64,000 bases of DNA from Steroidobacteraceae bacterium (GTDB lineage: Bacteria > Pseudomonadota > Gammaproteobacteria > Steroidobacterales > Steroidobacteraceae): NCBI GenBank assembly GCA_025451845.1, contig JANWJS010000017.1:1-64000 (forward strand), written 5' to 3'. The position numbers and the translations under genes were made by a program. Below the pieces are notes generated by a model. It searched no databases. It was given only the letters and a program-made list of their open reading frames with translations, and was not told the origin of the DNA. This document shows positions 33,397 through 41,430 of the stretch, in pieces. Numbering within the stretch: position 1 is the stretch's first letter; each line of letters begins with the position of its first letter.

Positions 33397-34035
33397 ATGC
33401 CCAAGATCGTCGATCATGAGAAGCGCCGCGACGAGATCGCGCTGGTCGCCTGCCGCGTCGTCGCGGAGGGCGGCTTCGACCAGGCGACCATCGTGCGCAT
33501 CGCGCGCGAAGCCGGATACACCACCGGGATGGTGGCGCACTACTTCGACACCAAGCAGGACATCATCATCGCCGCCCTGCGCCTCATGCTGCGGCGCATC
33601 GATGAGCGGCTGCTGCGTAACAGCGAGGCGCAGCGGCCGGATCTGCTGGCATTGCTCACCGAGATGTTGCCCGTCGATGAGGAGCGCTACATCGAGTGCG
33701 CGTTCTGGATCGCCTTCTGGGGGCAGGTCACGGCCGACAAGCGCCTCAAGCGCATCAATGCGTGGGTGCATCAGGAGTACCAGCGGCTCTTCGAGCGCTG
33801 CCTGTCGCGCGCGTGGCCGGAGTGGTCGCGTGGGTCGGCGCAGACTCGTGATGGCGTCCTGCGCTCACTGAGCACGTTCATCAACGGCCTGACGGCGAGC
33901 ACCGTCGCGAGCCGCGGCGATTGGCCGGCGCAGAAGCAGGTGGAGCAGGTGCGCCTGCAGATTGCCATGCTGCGCGACTGGGCGGCCGCGGCGGCTCCGG
34001 CGAAGCTGCGCAAGGAGCGCTCCTCGGCCGCATGA
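33397..34035 (+). CDS. BetI-like TetR-family regulator
   Basis: A 212-aa repressor starting MPKIVDHEKRRDEIA. The helix-turn-helix is VRIAREAGYTTGMVAHYFDTKQDI (residues ~34-57). The ligand domain has the BetI-like FWIAFWGQVTADKRLKRIN. BetI represses choline/betaine genes in response to choline. Position just after cdhA suggests control of carnitine genes through the AT-rich palindromes at 31899 and 39694. It resembles the N-terminal part of the fusion protein at 44353. Confidence 0.88.
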   Translation: MPKIVDHEKRRDEIALVACRVVAEGGFDQATIVRIAREAGYTTGMVAHYFDTKQDIIIAALRLMLRRIDERLLRNSEAQRPDLLALLTEMLPVDEERYIECAFWIAFWGQVTADKRLKRINAWVHQEYQRLFERCLSRAWPEWSRGSAQTRDGVLRSLSTFINGLTASTVASRGDWPAQKQVEQVRLQIAMLRDWAAAAAPAKLRKERSSAA

Positions 34036-34094
34036 TGCGTCTCACGAAAATCGGATCGATCGGATGGCAGTGCACCGCGCCAATGAGTTAACGG

Positions 34095-35258
34095 ATGCAG
34101 TTCGCACTCACCGAAGAGCAGCAGCTCATCGTCAAGACCACGCGCGATTTCGTGCAGCGCGAGCTCATGCCGCACGAGCAGGAGGTGGAGGAGACGGGGC
34201 ACCTGCGCGTGGAGCTGCTGCGCGAGCTCAAGTCCAAAGCGATCGACGCCGGCCTCTATGCGGCGAACATGCCGACCGAGGTGGGCGGCGCCGGGCTCGA
34301 TCCCGTCACCTGGGTGCTCTACGAGAAGGAGCTCGGCCGCACGAGCTACGCGCTTCACTACTCGTGCGTAGCACGGCCCTCCAACATCCTGCTCGCCTGT
34401 GTGGGCGAGCAGCGCGAACGGTACCTGCTGCCGGCCGTGCGCGGCGAGCGGGTCGAGTGTCTCGCGATGACCGAGCCGCAGGCGGGCTCCGACCTGCGCG
34501 GCATGAAGACCAGCGCCGTGCTCCAGGACGGGGACTTCGTGATCAACGGCACCAAGCACTTCATCAGTCATGCCGATCACGCCGATTTCGCCATCCTGTT
34601 CGCCGTCTCGGGCGAGGAGAGCACTGCGCGCGGCGTGCGGCGTCTCATGACCGCCTTCCTGGTGGACAAGGGCGAGCGCGGCTTCGAAGTGCTGCCCGGA
34701 TACCGGAACGTCTCCCACCGTGGCTACACCAACAGCATCCTCCGCTTCACCGATTGCCGGCTGCCCAAGTCCGCGGTGCTGGGGGAAGTGCACCAGGGCT
34801 TCGAGGTCGCCAACACCTGGCTCGGCGCCACGCGTCTGCAGGTCGCAGCCAACTGCCTCGGGCGTGCCGAGCGGGCGCTCGAGCTGGCCAAGCAGTGGGC
34901 AGTCGACCGCACGCAATTCGGGCAGCAGATCGGCAAATTTCAGGGTGTGGCGTTCAAGCTGGCGGATATGGCGGTGGAGCTGCGCGCCGCGGAGCTGCTG
35001 ACGCTGGAGGCGGCGTGGAAACTAGGCGAGAACAGCGCCTCGGACATGGACATGGCGATCGCCAAACTCAAGGCCACGGAGATGCTGGCGATGGTGGCGG
35101 ATGAGGCGCTGCAGATCCATGGCGGCATGGGCCTCATGACGGAGCTGCCGCTCGAGCGTATCTGGCGCGACGCGCGCATCGAGCGCATCTGGGATGGCAC
35201 CAGCGAGGTGCAGCGCCACATCATCTCGCGGGCGCTGTTGCGGCCCCTGGGTGGGTAG
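34095..35258 (+). CDS. Acyl-CoA dehydrogenase, CaiA/gamma-butyrobetainyl-CoA dehydrogenase candidate
   Basis: A 387-aa flavoprotein. Signatures are AMTEPQAGSDLRGMKTSA (FAD and substrate loop), DRTQFGQQIGKFQGVAFKLADM and QIHGGMGLMTELPLER. The C-terminal catalytic-base region reads RIWDGTSEVQRH, with Asp where medium-chain enzymes have Glu, a change seen in several bacterial subfamilies. With the CaiD-like hydratase and acyl-CoA synthetase facing it on the other strand, the likely reaction is gamma-butyrobetainyl-CoA to crotonobetainyl-CoA. Another acyl-CoA substrate is possible. It follows the TetR gene by 59 bp and may be in the same transcript. Confidence 0.82.
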   Translation: MQFALTEEQQLIVKTTRDFVQRELMPHEQEVEETGHLRVELLRELKSKAIDAGLYAANMPTEVGGAGLDPVTWVLYEKELGRTSYALHYSCVARPSNILLACVGEQRERYLLPAVRGERVECLAMTEPQAGSDLRGMKTSAVLQDGDFVINGTKHFISHADHADFAILFAVSGEESTARGVRRLMTAFLVDKGERGFEVLPGYRNVSHRGYTNSILRFTDCRLPKSAVLGEVHQGFEVANTWLGATRLQVAANCLGRAERALELAKQWAVDRTQFGQQIGKFQGVAFKLADMAVELRAAELLTLEAAWKLGENSASDMDMAIAKLKATEMLAMVADEALQIHGGMGLMTELPLERIWRDARIERIWDGTSEVQRHIISRALLRPLGG

Positions 35259-35362
35259 CGCTGGATCCGGGCTCCTGCCCGGCCCAGCGCGCCTCGAGCA
35301 AAAAGCGCGGTTTTTTGCTCGAGGCTCCGCCACCTGCGGCGGCGGGGCACGTCCCTGTGCCT
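35258..35362 (+). repeat. ~105-bp hairpin repeat between convergent genes
   Basis: The element fills the gap between the acyl-CoA dehydrogenase stop and the convergent caiD stop, touching both. Its parts are GCGCTGGATCCGGG...CCCGGCCCAGCGC, a strong stem CCTCGAGCAAAA/TTTTTTGCTCGAGG, then CACCTGCGGCGGC and GTCCCTGTGCCT. A-rich and T-rich runs on opposite sides of the stem would let it terminate transcription in both directions. Confidence 0.8.
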
Positions 35363-36152
35363 AGCGACCCCGCCACTGCGGGTCACGCTTCTCGGTGAAT
35401 GCGCGCGCGCCTTCCTTGAGGTCTTCCGAGCGGATGACGCGCTGTACGGCCTCCAGGCTGTCGTGCACCTCGAAGGCCTGGTGCTCGGGGATCATTTCCG
35501 TCTGGCGCAGCAGCTGTTTGATCGCGGGAAAGAGGAGTGGCGGGCCGGCGGCGAGCTGGGCGGCAACCTCCCGAGCCTTCGCCAGGGCCTGACCCTGCGG
35601 CACGACATGGTTGGCGAGGCCCCAGTGCTTCGCCTCGGCCGCGTCCATCCAGCGCCCGGTCATGAGGAATTCCACCGCCACGTGGTAGGGAATGCGCCGC
35701 CGCAGCTTGATCGTGCCGGCGTCGGCCAGCACGCCGACGTGGATCTCGGGCAGGGCGAAGCGCGCGTGCTCCTCCATCACGATGATGTCGCAACCGAGCA
35801 CGAGCTCGAAGCCCCCGCCGCAGGCGATGCCGTTGACGGCCGCCACCAGCGGCTTGTCGAGATTGCGCGGGTGATTGAGGCCGGCGAATCCGCCGCTTCC
35901 CCAGTCTTCGTCCGAGCGCTCGCCGGCCGCCGCGGCTTTGAGATCCCAGCCGGGAGAGAAGAAGCGGTCGCCCGCACCGGTGACGATGCAGACGCGCAGC
36001 GCCGGGTCGTCGCGAAATGCGGCAAAGACTTCGTTCAGCCGCCGGCTCGCTGCCAGATCGATGGCGTTGGCCTTGGGCCGATCCAGGGTCACCTCGAGGA
36101 TGGCGCCGGTGGTGAGGGTACGGATTCCGGCACGCTCGTTGACTTCTGACAT
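35361..36152 (-). CDS. caiD: Crotonobetainyl-CoA hydratase-like enoyl-CoA hydratase
   Basis: A 263-aa crotonase closely patterned on E. coli CaiD. ILEVTLDRPKANAID, FFSPGWDLKAAAAGE, NLDKPLVAAVNG, GGGFELVLGCD and the final FTEKRDPQWRGR all have near-identical CaiD counterparts (from memory). It would hydrate crotonobetainyl-CoA to carnitinyl-CoA. It starts 2 bp after the acyl-CoA synthetase stop and is the last gene of the BKACE-thioesterase-synthetase-hydratase operon. Start M at 36152 restores the CaiD-like N-terminus. Confidence 0.9.
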   Translation of the reverse strand: MSEVNERAGIRTLTTGAILEVTLDRPKANAIDLAASRRLNEVFAAFRDDPALRVCIVTGAGDRFFSPGWDLKAAAAGERSDEDWGSGGFAGLNHPRNLDKPLVAAVNGIACGGGFELVLGCDIIVMEEHARFALPEIHVGVLADAGTIKLRRRIPYHVAVEFLMTGRWMDAAEAKHWGLANHVVPQGQALAKAREVAAQLAAGPPLLFPAIKQLLRQTEMIPEHQAFEVHDSLEAVQRVIRSEDLKEGARAFTEKRDPQWRGR

Positions 36153-36153
36153 T

Positions 36154-38259
36154 TCAATTCTCCTCGACAAGGCGAACCAGCGCATCGACGGCGACCGCGC
36201 CGAGGCCGGCCGGCCGGACGATCACGGGATTGAGGTCGAGCTCGAGCAAACGATCCACGTTGTCCTGCGCGTAGCGCGCGCAAGCCAACACTGCGCGCAC
36301 CAGCGCCGGCAGGTCCCCTGGCGGGCGGCCCCGGTAGCCGCCGAGCAGCCTGCCGACACTGAGCCGCCCGAGCCCCTCCTGGACGGCAGCCGACGTGAAG
36401 GGAGGCAACAGCGTGGCGGTGTCCTGCAGCAGCTCCGCCAGCACCCCACCCGCGCCCAACACGAGCAGAGCGCCGAACTGCGGATCGACGGTGACGCCGA
36501 CCAGGACTTCCGCGACCGCATCGGTCACCATCTCCTCGACGAGGACGGTGCGCGAGATCTGCGACAGCCGCTCGGCCGCGGCGACCGCATCGGCAACCGT
36601 GCGCACATCGAGGATGACGCCGCCGATGTCGGACTTGTGCTCGAATGCGCCGGCCGCTTTCATGACCACGGGAAAGCCGAGCGCACGGGCGGCGCTCGCC
36701 GCTTTGTCGGCCGTCACGATACGCGAGCGCGGAACCGGCACCCCGTACGCGCCGAGAGCCGCTTTGCCCTCGTGCTCTGGGAGGGTCCTGCCGCGGGCGC
36801 GGTTGGCTTCTGCCTCGGCTTCATGAGCGCTGTGCTGCCGCGGTCGGCAGAGCTCCACCGTCGCGCCTCTCGCCCAGGCGGCCGCAATCATCGCCGCGTG
36901 GTCGAGCGCTTCCAGGGCCTCCCGTTGTCCCTGCAGGGGCATGACTCCGGCGGCGAGGCATCGGGCGCGAGTGCCGGCGGAAACCGACTCCGGCAGCGAG
37001 CTGATGACCGCTGCGCGGGCCGGCGCGCCCGGATAGGCAGCGACGAACTCCTCGATGCAAGCCACATAGCTCGCCGGGTCCGCCTGATCCTCGGGTGGGC
37101 AGTCGACCATGAGGCCGACTGCGTCGTAGCCGGCGCCGTGCGCGATGGAGAAGAGCGAATGCAGGCGCGGCCGGTCGAACCAGATGTGGGTGTGGAAGTC
37201 GAAGGGGTTGGAGAGGGTCACCCGCTCGGAGAGGAGCTCTTCCAGAAGTGTGCTCGAGGCCGGTGCAAACGGCGGAAACTGGAGGGCGAGATGCCTCGCG
37301 GCATCGGCCGTCATCGCCATGTCGCCGCCGGAGGCGCCCATGATGAGCATGCGCCTGCCGCGCAGCGGTCCGCCGCTATGCAACACCTTGAGGGTTTCGC
37401 AGAGCGTTGCGAGCGAATCGCAGCGTGCGATCCCAGCCTGCCGGCAGAACGCATCGAACGCGCCGTCGGCGCCGGCAAGTGAGCCCGTATGACTGCGAGC
37501 CGTGCGCGCCGCGGCCTCGGTGCGGCCCGCCTTGATCACAGCGATGGGCTTGCCCGCGGCGCGCGCCTTGTCGGCTGCGCGTGCGAAGCTTGCGGTGTCT
37601 TTGATGCCCTCGATGTAAAGACCGAACGCACTCACTCGCGGGTCATCCACCAGCCTGTCGATCAGATCCGCGACGGCCAGCCGTGCCTGATTGCCGGTGG
37701 TGATGAGATACCCGATGGGGAGCGAGCGCTGGTTGAAGAGCAGATTGAGGGCGATGGTGCCGCTCTGGCAGATGAGCGCCACACCGCGCGTCGGGCGCGC
37801 GCCGACGATCTGGTCCGGCCAGAGCGCCGCGCCATCGAAGAGGTTGATGAAGCCGTAACAGTTGGGGCCGAAGTAGGGCAGTCCACCCGCAGCGCTCTCC
37901 AGAGCGGCGCCGAGGCGCCGACCCTCCGCGGTGCCGGTTTCCGCGAAGCCGGCGGCAAAGCAGACGAAGCCCCCCGCGCCGCGGCGTGCCAAAGCGGCGG
38001 CGATCGCCGGCGCCTCGTGGTTGGGAGCAGCGATGAACGCCGCGTCCGGCGCCTCCGGAAGCTCGTCGACGGAGCGAAAATAGTGCGTCTGGGCGCTCGA
38101 TGGGCGGCTCGGGTGGACGCGCCAGACTTCACCCTTGTAGCCGATGGCATCCGTGGCAGCAGCGGCGGCGTCCGCCCACTGCCCGCCGATGAGTGCGATG
38201 TGGCGTGGCGCCAGCAGGCGCTGTAAGGCTGCGGCGCCCTTCGCGTCATCTGCCGGCAT
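36154..38259 (-). CDS. ADP-forming acyl-CoA synthetase (fused alpha-beta), likely betaine-CoA ligase
   Basis: A 701-aa NDP-forming acyl-CoA synthetase. The N-terminal half is the CoA-binding/ligase part (APRHIALIGGQWADA, then YFGPNCYGFINLF), with the phosphorylated His in RSHTGSLAGADG. The C-terminal ~230 residues are the ATP-grasp domain (LPEHEGKAALGAYGVPVPRSR, then LGFPVVMKAAG). In this operon it probably takes the role CaiC or CaiB has elsewhere, activating carnitine, crotonobetaine or gamma-butyrobetaine with CoA. The gap to the thioesterase upstream is 4 bp. Confidence 0.85.
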   Translation of the reverse strand: MPADDAKGAAALQRLLAPRHIALIGGQWADAAAAATDAIGYKGEVWRVHPSRPSSAQTHYFRSVDELPEAPDAAFIAAPNHEAPAIAAALARRGAGGFVCFAAGFAETGTAEGRRLGAALESAAGGLPYFGPNCYGFINLFDGAALWPDQIVGARPTRGVALICQSGTIALNLLFNQRSLPIGYLITTGNQARLAVADLIDRLVDDPRVSAFGLYIEGIKDTASFARAADKARAAGKPIAVIKAGRTEAAARTARSHTGSLAGADGAFDAFCRQAGIARCDSLATLCETLKVLHSGGPLRGRRMLIMGASGGDMAMTADAARHLALQFPPFAPASSTLLEELLSERVTLSNPFDFHTHIWFDRPRLHSLFSIAHGAGYDAVGLMVDCPPEDQADPASYVACIEEFVAAYPGAPARAAVISSLPESVSAGTRARCLAAGVMPLQGQREALEALDHAAMIAAAWARGATVELCRPRQHSAHEAEAEANRARGRTLPEHEGKAALGAYGVPVPRSRIVTADKAASAARALGFPVVMKAAGAFEHKSDIGGVILDVRTVADAVAAAERLSQISRTVLVEEMVTDAVAEVLVGVTVDPQFGALLVLGAGGVLAELLQDTATLLPPFTSAAVQEGLGRLSVGRLLGGYRGRPPGDLPALVRAVLACARYAQDNVDRLLELDLNPVIVRPAGLGAVAVDALVRLVEEN

Positions 38260-38263
38260 ATGC

Positions 38264-38740
38264 TTATCGGCTGATCAATTCCATGCGGCGGGAAGGAGGT
38301 CCGGAGGGGGGCAGGGCCTCCGTCGCGCGCCGCAGGGCGGCGATCGCCGCCGCAACCTGTTCCGGGAAGGGAGTCGTGCGCACGGTTGGAGTCTGACGAA
38401 CGTGCACCAGCATCACCTCGCAGGTAGCAGCCGTCTCCTCGCGCCCATCACAAGCCAACTCCAGAGCGGCGTGGATCCGCTTCGGGTCGGCGCCGAGGAC
38501 TCTGACCCTCACCTCCACGGTGTCTTTGGCGCCGACTTCCCGCAGAAAATGCGTGTGCATCTCCACCGTATAGAGTGTGCAGCCCGACTGCTTTCGGTAC
38601 CGTGCGTCGAGCCCGATGCGGTCCATCAGGCTATCGACGGCGTAGCTCACGATGAGCCCGTAATACGCGTCCCGAACATGGCCGTTGTAGTCGATCCACT
38701 CCGGCTCGATGGCCGTGCGATAAATCGGCAGTCCGCTCAC
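38264..38740 (-). CDS. cdhB: Betainyl-CoA thioesterase (hot-dog fold)
   Basis: A 158-aa thioesterase beginning with GTG 38740. IEPEWIDYNGHVRDAYYGLIVS is the 4-hydroxybenzoyl-CoA-thioesterase-type motif and closely parallels the thioesterase half of the carnitine dehydrogenase fusion. Carnitine operons of pseudomonads contain such a gene (cdhB), now assigned to hydrolysis of betainyl-CoA to glycine betaine. It lies 30 bp after the BKACE gene. Confidence 0.83.
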   Translation of the reverse strand: MSGLPIYRTAIEPEWIDYNGHVRDAYYGLIVSYAVDSLMDRIGLDARYRKQSGCTLYTVEMHTHFLREVGAKDTVEVRVRVLGADPKRIHAALELACDGREETAATCEVMLVHVRQTPTVRTTPFPEQVAAAIAALRRATEALPPSGPPSRRMELISR

Positions 38741-38770
38741 CGGCCCCTCCCGTCGTTCTCTTCGCCCCGC

Positions 38771-39670
38771 TCAGCGCAGCTTCAGGCGCTCCCGGGCCTG
38801 CGCCGGCGTCAGTACGCCGGCCCCCATCGCCTCGATGATCGTACGCGACTTCTCCACGAGCTGTGCATTGCTCGCATAGACACCGCGACTCAGGTAGAGG
38901 TTGTCCTCCAGCCCGACACGCACGTTGCCGCCGAGCACGATCGACTGTGCGACCCACGGCATCTGCATGCGCCCGATGGCGAAAGACGTCCACACGCAGT
39001 CTGCGGGCAGCGTGTTCACCATGGCGAGCAGATGGCCGGTATCGGCCGGTACGCCGTAGGGTATCCCGGTGCACAGCTGGATGAGCGCCGGCGCCGGAAT
39101 GAGGTCTTCCTTGATGAGCTGCCGCACGAACCAGAGGTTGCCGGTATCGAACACTTCGAGCTCGGCTTTGACGCCGAGGTCGCGCAGGATGGCGGCGCCG
39201 CGGCGCAGGTAATTGGGCGTCGAGACATAGGCCCGGTTGCCGTCCCCGAAGTTGAGGCTGCCGCAGTCGAGCGTGGCGATGTCCGGGCGGTAGAGGCCCT
39301 CCTGGCAGAGCTCGATGACGTGCCGCATGCGCTCTTCCTGGCTCACGAAATCGGTGCCCGGCGCGGGAGTATCCTCGAGCCCATGCTCGCCCACGCAGAT
39401 GTAGCCGCCCATGCCGCAGGTAAGATTGACGATGACGTCGACGCCGCTTTCGCGGATGCGCTTGACGACCTCGCGATAGTGGCGGGTCGCCATGCTGAAG
39501 GCGCCCGTCTCCGGATCACGGACGTGGATGTGCACGATGGCGGCGCCGGCTCGTGCCGCTTCGAGCGCCGAGTCGGCGATCTGCGCCGGACTGATGGGGC
39601 AGTGGGGGTTGCGGGTGACCTTGGTATCATCCCCGGTGACCGCGCACGTGATGATGACGTCGGAATTCAT
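38771..39670 (-). CDS. BKACE-family 3-dehydrocarnitine cleavage enzyme
   Basis: A 299-aa beta-keto acid cleavage enzyme (DUF849). VIITCAVTGDDTKVTRNPHCPISP opens the TIM barrel; GAAIVHIHVRDPETG gives the His-x-His zinc ligands; RVGLEDNLYLSRGV supplies the C-terminal Glu ligand. With acetyl-CoA it would convert 3-dehydrocarnitine to betainyl-CoA and acetoacetate, the step after L-carnitine dehydrogenase. It leads the minus-strand operon. Start M 39670 is 24 bp from an AT-rich palindrome. Other beta-keto acids are possible substrates, but the gene context is specific. Confidence 0.9.
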   Translation of the reverse strand: MNSDVIITCAVTGDDTKVTRNPHCPISPAQIADSALEAARAGAAIVHIHVRDPETGAFSMATRHYREVVKRIRESGVDVIVNLTCGMGGYICVGEHGLEDTPAPGTDFVSQEERMRHVIELCQEGLYRPDIATLDCGSLNFGDGNRAYVSTPNYLRRGAAILRDLGVKAELEVFDTGNLWFVRQLIKEDLIPAPALIQLCTGIPYGVPADTGHLLAMVNTLPADCVWTSFAIGRMQMPWVAQSIVLGGNVRVGLEDNLYLSRGVYASNAQLVEKSRTIIEAMGAGVLTPAQARERLKLR

Positions 39671-39693
39671 GTGCCTGCTCGCGCGTGTTTTGA

Positions 39694-39712
39694 TATTATG
39701 AACGTGATAATA
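39694..39712. promoter_or_regulatory. Palindromic operator between BKACE operon and aldehyde dehydrogenase
   Basis: TATTAT-GAACGTG-ATAATA is a perfect 6-bp inverted repeat. Read toward the BKACE gene it contains CATAAT, a likely -10. It resembles the element at 31899-31923 (shared TATTATGA...TGATA). Placed between divergent genes, it could control both. Confidence 0.55.
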
Positions 39713-39787
39713 AAATAAGCCAGCGGCGGCCGCAAGCGGCTGCAGGCGTGCAGTGCCCGCGGCGGCCGCGACCCGGTGGAGGCGATC

Positions 39788-41212
39788 ATGCAGACGCAGA
39801 TGTTGATCGATGGGCGGCTCGTTGCGGGCCAAGGGCCGCAGGAAGACATTTTAGACCCTGCGACCGCGGCGAAGATTACCGCCGTGCCCGCGGCCTCCCC
39901 CGAGCAGGTGAACGCGGCGGTGGCCGCCGCCGAACGTGCCTTTGTGGGCTGGGCGGCGACCGCACCGAAGGATCGTGCCGCCGCGCTGTTGCGCATCGCG
40001 GACCACCTCGAAAGCGAGGGCGCCGGATACGCCGCCCTGGAATCGCAGAACACCGGCAAGCCGCTCACCGCCGTGCTGGCGGATGAGATCCCCGCGATCG
40101 CCGATGTGTTCCGCTTCTATGCCGGTGCGTGCCGCACACCCGTGGGACCGGTGGCCGGTGAATACCAGCCCGGCTGCACCAGCCTCATTCGCCGCGACCC
40201 CGTCGGCGTCGTTGCGTCCATCGCCCCCTGGAACTATCCCCTGATGATGGCGGCCTGGAAGATCGCGCCAGCCATCGCAGCGGGCAACACGGTGGTTCTC
40301 AAGCCCTCCGAACAGACGCCGCTCACGGCCCTGAAGCTCGCCGAGGCCCTGGCGCAGCTGCTGCCTCGAGGAGTCGTCAACGTGATCTGTGGCCGCGGCG
40401 AGCCCGTGGGCAAGGCGCTGGCCTCCCATCCGCGCGTACGCATGATCTCCCTGACCGGCGACGTCGCGACCGGCCAAAAAGTGCTGGCGCTCGCAGCCGG
40501 CAATCTCAAGCGCACCCACCTCGAGCTCGGCGGCAAAGCGCCCGTCCTGGTGTTCGATGATGCCGATCTCGAGAGCGTAGTCGCCGGCATTCGCACTTTC
40601 GGCTACTACAACGCAGGCCAGGATTGCACCGCCGCCTGCCGCCTGTACGTCGGCGCCGCCATCCATGACCGCCTGGTGGCCGATCTCACCAGCGCCGTAA
40701 CCCGCATCAAAGTCGGCCCCCAGCGCGATGCCGGAGTAGAAATGGGTCCCCTGATCTCCTCGTCGCAGCGCGACCGCGTGGCCGGCTTCGTCGCGCGGGC
40801 CGCAACCCTTCCCCACATCGAGATCACCACCGGCGGCCGCGCGCGCGCCGGCAGCGGCTTTTTCTACGAGCCCACCCTCATCGCCGGCGCCCGCCAGGAC
40901 GATGAGATCGTACAGCGAGAAGTGTTCGGCCCCGTCATCTCCGTCACGCGCTTCACCGACACGGAAGAAGCCATCCAATGGGCCAATGACTCCGAATACG
41001 GCCTGGCCTCCTCGATCTGGACACGCGACGTCGGCCGCGCCATGCAGGTAGCCGCCCGGCTGCAGTACGGTGTGACGTGGATCAACACTCACTTCTCAAC
41101 CATCAGCGAAATGCCGCACGGCGGCTTCAAGCGCTCCGGCTACGGCAAGGATCTGTCCATATTCGCGCTCGACGACTACACAGTCGCACGGCACATCATG
41201 ATAAAGCTGTAG
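39788..41212 (+). CDS. patD: Gamma-(trimethyl)aminobutyraldehyde dehydrogenase, PatD-like
   Basis: A 474-aa NAD aldehyde dehydrogenase. The catalytic Glu is in [11 protein letters not shown] and Cys in [11 protein letters not shown]. Long stretches match E. coli PatD, for example [30 protein letters not shown] and the end [16 protein letters not shown]. PatD oxidises 4-aminobutyraldehyde; homologues oxidise 4-trimethylaminobutyraldehyde to gamma-butyrobetaine, which would feed the carnitine route here. GGAGG just upstream of ATG 39788 fixes the start. The putrescine-type transporter gene potF follows, so putrescine catabolism is an alternative role. Confidence 0.88.
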   Translation: MQTQMLIDGRLVAGQGPQEDILDPATAAKITAVPAASPEQVNAAVAAAERAFVGWAATAPKDRAAALLRIADHLESEGAGYAALESQNTGKPLTAVLADEIPAIADVFRFYAGACRTPVGPVAGEYQPGCTSLIRRDPVGVVASIAPWNYPLMMAAWKIAPAIAAGNTVVLKPSEQTPLTALKLAEALAQLLPRGVVNVICGRGEPVGKALASHPRVRMISLTGDVATGQKVLALAAGNLKRTHLELGGKAPVLVFDDADLESVVAGIRTFGYYNAGQDCTAACRLYVGAAIHDRLVADLTSAVTRIKVGPQRDAGVEMGPLISSSQRDRVAGFVARAATLPHIEITTGGRARAGSGFFYEPTLIAGARQDDEIVQREVFGPVISVTRFTDTEEAIQWANDSEYGLASSIWTRDVGRAMQVAARLQYGVTWINTHFSTISEMPHGGFKRSGYGKDLSIFALDDYTVARHIMIKL

Positions 41213-41244
41213 AACGGCCGGTGACGACGCACAATCCCGCTCGA

Positions 41245-41430
41245 CGGGGACTCACGTGGAAAGGTATTTCCCGGGGCGTGAAAAACAGGATGTTTTTCCC
41301 GCAGCCTACAAGGACGGATTGCTCGGCTTTCGTCCCTGCGCCGAGCCCTCCGGGCCGGCATTCGCCGTCCAAAATCGCTCCTGCGATTTTGTCACGGTGG
41401 CCCGGGAAATACCTTTCCATGCGAGTCCCC
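41245..41430. repeat. Fold-back element with 30-bp inverted termini at the potF start
   Basis: The left arm (GGGGACTCACGTGGAAAGG, then TATTTCCCGGG) and the right arm, read in reverse complement (GGGGACTCGCATGGAAAGG, then TATTTCCCGGG), match at 28 of 30 positions. They enclose about 125 bp. The right arm includes the ATG and next three codons of potF. The interior contains further hairpins. This could be a MITE-like insertion or a regulatory structure able to hide the potF start. Confidence 0.65.
41371..41390. terminator. Perfect hairpin inside the fold-back element
   Basis: AAAATCGC-TCCT-GCGATTTT is an 8-bp stem with a 4-nt loop and A/T runs on both sides, resembling a compact bidirectional terminator. 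It lies between patD and potF and could separate their transcripts. Confidence 0.5.

Noticed and set aside
35875-37482. Plus-strand gene opposite the acyl-CoA synthetase
   Set aside because: The minus strand encodes a clear ADP-forming synthetase and CaiD; the plus-strand frame has no recognisable protein features.
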